Below, in pieces: positions 10,601-19,501 of a stretch of 64,000 bases of DNA. The stretch is taken from NCBI RefSeq assembly GCF_000315015.1, contig NZ_BAEP01000024.1:1-64000 (forward strand), read 5' to 3'. Under the pieces are notes generated by a model, which worked only from the letters and a program-made list of their open reading frames with translations, ran no database searches and was not told the origin of the DNA. Made by a program: the position numbers and the translations under genes. Source of the stretch: Paraglaciecola mesophila KMM 241 (lineage in GTDB: Bacteria; Pseudomonadota; Gammaproteobacteria; Enterobacterales; Alteromonadaceae). The stretch's first letter is position 1. Each line of letters begins with the position of its first letter.

Positions 10601-12157
10601 CCCCATCACGATATTTACTCTATCGAAGATTTAGCCCAGCTCATTTTTGACTTGAAACAAGTTAACCCCACTGCGCAAATTTCAGTGAAATTAGTATCTG
10701 AGCCAGGCGTAGGAACCATCGCTACAGGTGTGGCTAAAGCCTATGCCGATTTGATTACCATTTCAGGTTATGACGGCGGCACAGGTGCGAGTCCACTGAC
10801 GTCAGTTAAGTACGCAGGTAGTCCGTTTGAGCTTGGCCTTGCTGAAACCCAACAAGCACTGGTTGAAAACGGTTTACGCCATAAAGTTCGTGTCCAAACC
10901 GACGGCGGTCTTAAAACGGGTTTAGATGTGATAAAAGGCGCCATTCTAGGGGCTGAAAGCTTCGGCTTTGGTACAGGCCCAATGGTGGCGTTAGGGTGTA
11001 AATACCTAAGAATATGTCACCTGAACAACTGTGCGACAGGCGTAGCAACCCAAGACGAAAAACTACGGGAAAACTACTTTATTGGTTTACCCGAAATGGT
11101 AATGAACTACTTTAAGTTTATTGCCCAAGAAGTGCGTGAAATCATGGCATCTATTGGTGTAACCAAGCTTGATGATTTGATTGGACGTACTGAATTGCTT
11201 GAAATATTGCCTGGTGTAACCGCCAAGCAAAGTCACTTAGACTTAAGCCCTATTCTGGCTAAGCCGAAAGCAGGTTCGCACACAAAACTGTTCTGTTCTG
11301 AAATAGCCAATAATCCTCTGGATAAAGGCGACTTGAACGTACAAATTTTAAATGACGCTCAAAGTGCAGTCGCGTCATTACGCGGTGCATCTTTAAAGTA
11401 CAACGTTCGCAACACCGACCGTTCAGTGGGTGCCATGCTTTCTGGTGCTATTGCTAAAGTACATGGCAACCAAGGCATGCACGACGCGCCTATTCACATT
11501 CAGCTGACCGGCACAGTCGGTCAAAGCTTTGGTGTATGGAACGCAGGTGGCCTTGAAATGCACCTAGTGGGCGATGCCAACGATTATGTTGGTAAAGGTA
11601 TGACAGGCGGTAAATTGGTTATCAGTAACCCAACCAACATCAGCTTTGACCCACATGTTAGCGCGATAATGGGTAATACTTGTTTGTACGGTGCAACAGG
11701 CGGAAAATTGTTCGCTGCGGGTCGTGCAGGTGAGCGTTTCGGTGTGCGTAACTCAGGTGCGGTAGCGGTTGTAGAAGGTACAGGCGACAACGCGTGTGAA
11801 TACATGACAGGCGGTATTGTTGCGGTACTTGGCGCCGTTGGCGTTAACTTTGGTGCCGGTATGACAGGTGGTTTCGCCTACATTCTGGATGAATTAGACG
11901 ATATTGAACATCGTATTAACCCTGAACTAGTGGAAATTATGGGCATTGAAGACAAGGTTATTTTGTCTGAGCACTTACGTGGCCTCATCAATCAACACTA
12001 CGAAGAAACAGGCAGCGAGTACGCCATGGGCTTACTTAATAACTTCAATGAAGTGTTGTCTAAATTCCGCTTAATTAAGCCTAAGACCAGTAATGTGAAA
12101 AATCTGTTGGGGCACATTAGTCGCTCATCATCAGAACTTAGCATTCAGGCCCAATAA
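7691..12157 (+). CDS. gltB: glutamate synthase (NADPH) large subunit
   Basis: The 1488-residue protein transfers the amide of glutamine to 2-oxoglutarate, giving two glutamates. It has an N-terminal Ntn-type glutaminase domain, whose likely catalytic Cys13 (KDNCGFG) is exposed after removal of a short propeptide. A central domain, an FMN-binding synthase barrel with the 3Fe-4S cysteines C1103, C1109 and C1114 (CKYLRICHLNNC), and a C-terminal beta-helix with repeated TGG turns follow. The ATG at 7691 has a good GGAG site; the longer frame from 7598 does not. The propeptide is about 12 residues, shorter than the roughly 40 of E. coli. It forms an operon with gltD 19 bp downstream. Confidence 0.97.
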   Translation: MSLYNPNDSKDNCGFGLIAHTQGEASHKLVTTAIEGLDRMQHRGGIAADGKTGDGCGLLLQKPDAFFKEIAAENGWKLSKKYGVGVIFLNQDDTLAARGREILNEELERETLSVAGWRVVPTDHSVLGDLAASGVPQIEHVFVNAPSGWRKRDLERRLFMARRRAEKRMSEDSEFYIACLSTLVTVYKGLVMPKDLPKFYLDLADERMQSAICVFHQRFSTNTLPKWPLAQPFRFLAHNGEINTIRGNRDWAQARSSKFVTPLLPDLADAAPFVNTEGSDSSSLDNMLELFLAGGMDLFRAMRLLVPPAYQNNSTMDDELRAFYEFNSMHMEPWDGPAGIVLTNGRHVACNLDRNGLRPARYVITKDGLITLASEIGIWDYKPEDVVEKGRVGPGEMLAVDTYNGKIWRSNEIDEELKSRHPYREWIDKNIRRLTPVEQCDASLIGQRVFDDNMMATYHKLFAYSYEELQQIVKVLAKDGQEAVGSMGDDTPMAVLSSKQRTIYDYFRQQFAQVTNPPIDPLRENHVMSLATCIGREQNVFSETSGYAHRVLFDSPVLIYTDLKQLREYNAEHYYSEVVDLNYKPEEGLKKAISRICNEVEYLVKTKRAAFVILSDRNVKANRLTIPAAMAVGAVQRRLIDKSLRCDANIVVETASARDPHHFAVLLGLGATAIYPFLAYESIEQMVDKGELGITAMQGVLNYRKGINKGLYKIMSKMGISTIASYRSSKLFEAIGINADVTKMCFQGVPSRLQGAGFEDFEQDQINLSRVAWLKRKPVDHGGLLKYVHGGEYHAYNPDVVTSLQKAVVSGKYDDYRVFSTLVNERSPSHFRDLLALKAESPAIDISEVEPAEDLFKRFDTAAMSIGALSPEAHEALAIAMNRLGGKSNSGEGGEDPARFNTEKNSKIKQVASGRFGVTPHYLVNAEVIQIKVAQGAKPGEGGQLPGDKVNSYIAELRFAVPGVTLISPPPHHDIYSIEDLAQLIFDLKQVNPTAQISVKLVSEPGVGTIATGVAKAYADLITISGYDGGTGASPLTSVKYAGSPFELGLAETQQALVENGLRHKVRVQTDGGLKTGLDVIKGAILGAESFGFGTGPMVALGCKYLRICHLNNCATGVATQDEKLRENYFIGLPEMVMNYFKFIAQEVREIMASIGVTKLDDLIGRTELLEILPGVTAKQSHLDLSPILAKPKAGSHTKLFCSEIANNPLDKGDLNVQILNDAQSAVASLRGASLKYNVRNTDRSVGAMLSGAIAKVHGNQGMHDAPIHIQLTGTVGQSFGVWNAGGLEMHLVGDANDYVGKGMTGGKLVISNPTNISFDPHVSAIMGNTCLYGATGGKLFAAGRAGERFGVRNSGAVAVVEGTGDNACEYMTGGIVAVLGAVGVNFGAGMTGGFAYILDELDDIEHRINPELVEIMGIEDKVILSEHLRGLINQHYEETGSEYAMGLLNNFNEVLSKFRLIKPKTSNVKNLLGHISRSSSELSIQAQ

Positions 12158-12161
12158 GTAG

Positions 12162-13592
<1,431 letters not shown>

Positions 13593-13626
13593 GCTGCTCC
13601 AAGTCTATTGACCTACCAAACTGAAT

Positions 13627-13654
13627 AAAAAAGGAGCTTAGGCTCCTTTTTTTT
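13627..13654 (+). terminator. terminator of gltBD
   Basis: AAAAAAGGAGC pairs with GCTCCTTTTTT around a TTAG loop and continues into eight T. It is almost identical to the terminator after the next gene (15008-15036). Confidence 0.9.
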
Positions 13655-13784
13655 GTGCTCCAGTACATCAGTAAAACTCACACTGTATTTATTAGCCTAA
13701 AAAATAATCACTGAGCGTTTGTGTATGGCGTTACTCTTCACTATGGGTTAGCGTAAACACATGACTTATTGAGGTATTAGCGCT

Positions 13785-14951
13785 ATGACGACCACGATTA
13801 ATCTACCCAAAATCATGCAAATTGGCGCGGGCGCTATTAACGCTTTACCCGCGACGCTTGAAAACCTAGGCTGCCAATACCCATGCATTATTACTGACGC
13901 CACTATGGTCACCCTTGGCTATACCGATAAGATCACTAACTTACTAAAAGCGCAAAACATAGATTACGGCCTATTTAGCGAGACCAGAGCGGAGCCAAGT
14001 GAAGATTCCATCCTGCCTGCGGTAGACTTGGTTCGTCAGGGCAAATACGATTGCTTGCTAGCATTAGGGGGCGGCAGCGCCATTGATACCGCCAAAGCGA
14101 TTGCGTTATTAGCTAGCCACGGCGGTACCATGCGCGATTACAAAATGCCACGCCTGGTTAATATGCGCAGCTTGCCAGTCATTGCCATTCCTACCACTGC
14201 AGGCACCGGCTCAGAAGCCACCCAAGCCACCATAATCACTGATGCCAGCACAGACGAGAAAATGCTATGCATGGGGCCAGGCTTAATGCCCATGGCCGCC
14301 ATAGTGGATTACGAGCTAACCCTAAGTTTACCCATGCGCATAGCTGCCGACACCGGTATTGATGCCCTCACCCATGCGATAGAAGCCTACGTCAGTCGCA
14401 AAGCGAATTTGTTTAGCGATCAACAAGCCATCGCCGCCATGAAACTCATCGGGCAGAATTTACTGCGCACCTGCCAAGACGCGACAGACCTAGCCGCCCG
14501 GGAAGCAGTTATGCTCGGGGCAACCCTTGCTGGTGTCGCCTTTTCTAATGCCTCTGTTGCTTTAGTGCATGGTATGAGCCGCCCCTTGGGCGTGCATTTT
14601 CATGTACCCCATGGGTTGAGTAACGCCATGTTGCTGCCTACGGTAACGGAATATTCCATTAGCAGCTCGCCCACACGCTATGCTCAGTGCGCTATGTATA
14701 TGGGACTGGTCGATGACATTGCTGATAAACATCAAGCGCACAAAGCATTGCTTAGCCAACTCAGGCTTATTAACACGACATTAAAAGTACCAACATTAGC
14801 CGAGTTTGGTGTGCAAAAAGACACCTTCTATAACACCTTGGCGTTAATGGCGGAGCAAGCCCTGGCCTCCGGCTCGCCAAACAACAACCCACGCTTGGCT
14901 AGTAAAGATGAAATCATCACGTTGTACAAAACAGCATGGGAAAGCGAATAG
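13785..14951 (+). CDS. iron-containing alcohol dehydrogenase
   Basis: The 388-residue protein belongs to group III alcohol dehydrogenases, which oxidise alcohols or reduce aldehydes with NAD(P). The dinucleotide-binding loop is LALGGGSAIDTAKAIA (GGGS at residues 95-98). The family signature is IPTTAGTGSEATQ. Metal ligands are expected at DTGIDALTHAIEAY (Asp and His) and in ALVHGMSRPLGVHFHVPHG (two His). It is a single gene between two nearly identical terminators. The substrate cannot be told from the sequence. Confidence 0.9.
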   Translation: MTTTINLPKIMQIGAGAINALPATLENLGCQYPCIITDATMVTLGYTDKITNLLKAQNIDYGLFSETRAEPSEDSILPAVDLVRQGKYDCLLALGGGSAIDTAKAIALLASHGGTMRDYKMPRLVNMRSLPVIAIPTTAGTGSEATQATIITDASTDEKMLCMGPGLMPMAAIVDYELTLSLPMRIAADTGIDALTHAIEAYVSRKANLFSDQQAIAAMKLIGQNLLRTCQDATDLAAREAVMLGATLAGVAFSNASVALVHGMSRPLGVHFHVPHGLSNAMLLPTVTEYSISSSPTRYAQCAMYMGLVDDIADKHQAHKALLSQLRLINTTLKVPTLAEFGVQKDTFYNTLALMAEQALASGSPNNNPRLASKDEIITLYKTAWESE

Positions 14952-15007
14952 CTAGCTACGGCGACCTTCTTCGTTATCTGTGTCGTTATCGTTAAAAAGC
15001 GCCCAAC

Positions 15008-15036
15008 AAAAAAGGAGCCTAGGCTCCTTTTTCTCT
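15008..15036 (+). terminator. terminator of the alcohol dehydrogenase gene
   Basis: A perfect palindrome, AAGGAGCC-TA-GGCTCCTT with flanking A and T runs, sits about 57 bases after the stop codon. It differs by only one or two bases from the gltBD terminator, so the two may have a common origin. It also has an A-run, so it could act leftwards too. Confidence 0.85.
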
Positions 15037-15097
15037 TTTACTGACTTGTATATTAACGACTTATCAACTATCGATTCGTCAATCGCGCCATCGAGAC

Positions 15098-15766
15098 TTA
15101 GGCGCTCACATTCTCAGCTTCCACTTCTTGGGCAATCTGCGTTAATGCTTGCTCAAACACGGAAGCAGGCTGACCGCCGCTGATCAAATGTTTGTTGTTC
15201 ACGATAACCGCAGGGACTGAGCTAATCCCATTAGATTGGTATAAATGCTGTGCTTCGCGCACCTCTTGGGTGTACTTACCCGAGGTCAATACTTCTTGGG
15301 CAGTGGCTTTATCAAGCCCAACACGCTCAACCACGGTTAATAATTGCTCGTGGTTACTTGGGTCACCACTTTCTTTGAAGTACAAATCGAAAAAGGCCAA
15401 CTTAAGCTCTGTTTGTTTGCCTGCTTCTTCTGCCCAATGCAACAACCTGTGCGCATCGAAGGTATTGTAAATACGACCACCGCCTCGATTACCAAACTCG
15501 TAACCCACATCTAGACCGCGCTGCTTGATCATTTCGCGGTTCTGCTCACTTTGTTCAACGCTGATGCCGTATTTTTCAGTGATGTGCTCAACAATTTCTT
15601 GGCCCTCTGGGGGCATGTTCGGGTTCAGTTCGAACGGCTGCCAAGTGATATCCGCTTCAACTTTGCCGTCAAGTTTACTTAGTGCTTCATCCAAGGCTTT
15701 ATAACCTATAATGCACCATGGGCACGACACGTCAGAAACGATATCTATTTTAAGGGGGGTAGCCAT
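15098..15766 (-). CDS. DsbA-family oxidoreductase (FrnE-like)
   Basis: The 222-residue protein has a DSBA-like thioredoxin fold with the active site CPWC at residues 15-18 (SDVSCPWCIIGYKAL), a helical insertion and the cis-Pro loop SSVPAVIVNNK near the end. There is no signal peptide, so it should be cytoplasmic like the FrnE / HCCA-isomerase group and not like periplasmic DsbA. It probably acts as a thiol-disulfide oxidoreductase in redox stress. It is a single gene convergent with the dehydrogenase. Confidence 0.88.
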   Translation of the reverse strand: MATPLKIDIVSDVSCPWCIIGYKALDEALSKLDGKVEADITWQPFELNPNMPPEGQEIVEHITEKYGISVEQSEQNREMIKQRGLDVGYEFGNRGGGRIYNTFDAHRLLHWAEEAGKQTELKLAFFDLYFKESGDPSNHEQLLTVVERVGLDKATAQEVLTSGKYTQEVREAQHLYQSNGISSVPAVIVNNKHLISGGQPASVFEQALTQIAQEVEAENVSA

Positions 15767-15824
15767 AATTTAACTCCTACTAATTGCTCAGCAAACACAG
15801 TAGCGTGTTGCCGTTTAATAACCA

Positions 15825-15871
15825 ATAGATTGGTCTTGCTTTGCTGATAGATTGGTCTTGCTTTGCTGATA
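15825..15871 (+). repeat. 22-bp tandem duplication (2.1 copies)
   Basis: ATAGATTGGTCTTGCTTTGC plus TG at 15825-15846 is repeated exactly at 15847-15868 and followed by the start of a third copy. It lies upstream of the DsbA-like gene and looks like a recent slippage or replication duplication. Confidence 0.9.
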
Positions 15872-16068
15872 TTCAAGCGCAACTACCAAAAACACATCCC
15901 TAGAGCCAGTCAATCATTCGGTCGCATTCACAAAGATGAAGCTATGTAGGCGCAAGCATCAGCCCATCAAAATGCCACTAAATACTAGTGGGCTAAGTAG
16001 CAAGACCGTGCTAAATGCTAAATAAATGCACTTTTCGTAAAAAAACACGAATTTTTTGATAATTTAAC

Positions 16069-16097
16069 TTGAGATAATTTCCCCTAACCCCATTTAT
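16069..16097 (+). promoter_or_regulatory. sigma-32 heat-shock promoter of groESL
   Basis: CTTGAGA at 16069-16075 and CCCCATTTA at 16089-16097 are separated by 13 bases. This matches the RpoH consensus (CTTGAAA, 13-17 bases, CCCCATNT) except for one base in the -35 element. The groES start codon is 110 bases downstream. Confidence 0.88.
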
Positions 16098-16206
16098 GAC
16101 CGCAGAACAAATTTCTGAGTAAGGTGAAAACCATGCTCATTTTAACCGTCCGAGCAATCGGCAACTTAAACCTTTATTAACATTGGAATTTTCAGGAGAT
16201 TTGAAA

Positions 16207-16497
16207 ATGGCAATTCGTCCTTTAAACGATCGCGTTATCGTTAAGCGTCACGAACAAGAAAGCAAATCTGCCGGCGGCATCGTATTAACGGGCTCAGCAG
16301 CAGAAAAATCAACTCGCGGTGAAGTTATCGCTGTCGGCAATGGTCGCACACTTGATAACGGCGAAGTGAAAGCTGTTGACGTTAAAATCGGCGACATCGT
16401 TATTTTTAACGACGGTTACGGCGTAAAAACAGAGAAGCTAGACGGCGAAGAAGTATTGATCCTTAGCGAAAACGACATCCTAGCAGTAGTCGAATAA
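16207..16497 (+). CDS. groES: co-chaperonin GroES
   Basis: The 96-residue protein starts [27 protein letters not shown], with the mobile loop (about residues 16-34) that contacts GroEL. The rest forms the beta-barrel of the family. The ATG at 16207 has an AGGAG site; the longer frame from 16183 overlaps that site and is not used. It is the first gene of groESL under a sigma-32 promoter. GroES caps the GroEL ring during protein folding in the cytoplasm. Confidence 0.98.
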
Positions 16498-16501
16498 TTA
16501 A

Positions 16502-18181
<1,680 letters not shown>

Positions 18182-18216
18182 ATCGTGTTTCTCAAAGCTC
18201 CGCTTTGAAATCTTAG

Positions 18217-18244
18217 AAAACCCGCTTCGTGCGGGTTTTTTATT
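18217..18244 (+). terminator. terminator of groESL
   Basis: AAAACCCGC pairs with GCGGGTTTT around a TTCGT loop, followed by more T. A smaller perfect hairpin, CAAAGC-TCC-GCTTTG, lies before it at 18193-18207. Confidence 0.92.
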
Positions 18245-18255
18245 GTTTGTTTTTT

Positions 18256-18518
18256 ATGGCCTGCGGCCAACTTATGTGCTGCGCACACTATGCGCGTTGC
18301 TTACTTGAGAGCTGCGCTCACGATATGCGCTTCGCTTATTTATGGCTTTCAGCCACTTTATGCACTGCGCTCACCTCATGTGCTACGCACACTATGCGCA
18401 AAGCGCACCTATGGGCTACGCCAACCTTTACACGCTGCGCGTGCGGGGCATTCGCTTCGCGAACTTTATGCGCTTCGCTTATGGCATCCATGCCTACTTT
18501 CAAACCTCATCCATGAGG
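18256..18518. repeat. array of ATG-led mini-hairpins
   Basis: At least 12 short perfect inverted repeats follow each other, most with 3-5 bp arms and a 3-nt loop. Examples are GGCC-TGC-GGCC (18258-18268), TGTGC-TGC-GCACA (18275-18287), GAGC-TGC-GCTC (18309-18319), TGGCT-TTC-AGCCA (18343-18355), TGTGC-TAC-GCACA (18379-18391), TGCGC-AAA-GCGCA (18395-18407), CACGC-TGC-GCGTG (18431-18443), TTCGC-TTC-GCGAA (18451-18463), and GGCAT-CC-ATGCC (18483-18494). Units mostly open with TATG, close with a short CAC/CCT-type run and recur every 16-18 bp: ATG at 18256, 18274, 18290, 18325, 18342, 18360, 18378, 18394 and 18411. Arms differ between units but stay complementary. Confidence 0.85.
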
Positions 18519-18840
18519 TACGACTGACTTTTTACCAACAGCCGCAAAAAGTAAGCAAAAAGGGCCGCTCTCCAGCAAGACTCTATTCTCTATGCGTCTC
18601 GACTAACACCGGTCGTGAAAACGTGTTCCCGACACGACTTTCACTTAGATTGCATCCATGCAATCGACCCAGTGTTAGCCTTCAATGCTCGAGGATTCTT
18701 GAGTCGAGAAAAGGGTGCTTCGTAGTTAGATTAAAGGTATAACAAGGCGCCACTTTTAGCGGGAAAGTGTGAGTCGCAAGAAAAGCAAAAGCAGCGACTT
18801 CGTCGCCAAAATATACGCTTCGCTTATGGCATCCATGCCT
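18471..18840 (+). repeat. 25-nt direct repeat within the hairpin region
   Basis: The same 25 bases, CGCTTCGCTTATGGCATCCA followed by TGCCT, occur at 18471-18495 and 18816-18840. A shorter 15-base core, ATGCGCTTCGCTTAT, occurs at 18325-18339, 18468-18482 and 19267-19281. The copies include the GGCAT-CC-ATGCC hairpin. Confidence 0.9.
18597..18709. other. possible structured RNA or nested palindrome (three-way junction)
   Basis: CTAACAC (18603-18609) pairs with GTGTTAG (18672-18678) and GGTC (18611-18614) with GACC (18666-18669). Together they close a junction with two hairpins: GTGAAA/TTTCAC plus CGTGT/ACACG (18615-18644), and GATTGCAT-CC-ATGCAATC (18648-18665). Outside, TCTCGACT (18597-18604) can instead pair with AGTCGAGA (18702-18709). 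No promoter or gene was seen. It may be a transcribed RNA or only nested palindromic DNA. Confidence 0.45.
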
Positions 18841-19197
18841 TTTTCCAAGCCGCGTCCCTCGGCTCGCCTCACTCTTTCTTCAACAGCTAAGAAAGAGTCA
18901 CCAAGACAAAATGGTCGGGAACCATTTTGAACATCCGAAGGATGGCCCGCAGGGCAAAGTACAGGACGTACTTTGTAAAGGCCGCACTCCAACCAATTTT
19001 TTGATCCATATTTTTAATCGACTTTCATGTCAGAGCGGCGAAAGGAAACATCCATGTAAAGCACTTCGCTAACTAAACTCTTTGAAAACTCATAATACAA
19101 AACTAAGTTTAAACCCGTCCTTGGTACCTCACCCAGCTTCACCATCCATGGCGAATCGTTCACCCGATAGGAGCGTTGCTCCTAAAAGCCTCGGCTT
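18794..19197. repeat. second cluster of perfect hairpins
   Basis: Hairpins include GCGAC-TTC-GTCGC (18794-18806), AGCCG/CGGCT (18848-18864), a 10-bp stem ACTCTTTCTT/AAGAAAGAGT (18871-18898), CAAAATGGT/ACCATTTTG (18907-18929), CATCC-GAA-GGATG (18932-18944), GCCC-GCA-GGGC (18945-18955), CAAAGTAC/GTACTTTG (18955-18975), ACAT-CC-ATGT (19048-19057), CCAT-CC-ATGG (19142-19151), AGGAGC-GTT-GCTCCT (19169-19183) and AAGCC-TC-GGCTT (19186-19197). Several sit back to back without a spacer. No gene was found from 18245 to 19501. Confidence 0.8.
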
Positions 19198-19501
19198 CAT
19201 CCCTGTCTGGACATCTGACAAGCCGAAGAAAAATATGGAAAATTGGAGTCGTGAAAAAGCCAAAGCATGCGCTTCGCTTATAAACATTACATCGACACCC
19301 ATAATAAAAATGCTTACCGAAAAGCCTTTGATAACTGTATTTGACGGTTTGCGGGATTGTAAGCGCGGCAAGTTTTGAGCTGTACAGGTTTAACGGCGTG
19401 ATCGGTATTTGTATAAGCAGCTAGATATAAAAGAATCCCCTCAATTCGAAGTGTTTCTTGTTTGTACATGAAATAATGCAGTTAATTATTAACCCAACCA
19501 C

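Larger units (their letters stand above)
15767..16206. other. intergenic region before groES, with promoter and short tandem duplication
   Basis: This 440-bp stretch lies between two divergent genes. It holds the 22-bp tandem duplication at 15825-15871 and the sigma-32 promoter at 16069-16097, both listed separately. No gene was seen. No CIRCE element was found, so HrcA control is unlikely. Confidence 0.7.

Noticed and set aside
16021-16206. CIRCE element before groES
   Set aside because: No TTAGCACTC-N9-GAGTGCTAA pattern found; a sigma-32 promoter explains control.
18256-18518. CRISPR-like regular repeat
   Set aside because: Units are 17 bp and not conserved in the stem; there are no repeat-spacer lengths of the usual kind and no cas gene.
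18229-18742. Overlapping open frames of 61-150 codons in the hairpin region
   Set aside because: All frames are open because of the many TATG and GC-rich palindromes; there is no ribosome site, no known domain, and low-complexity Cys/His/Ala content.
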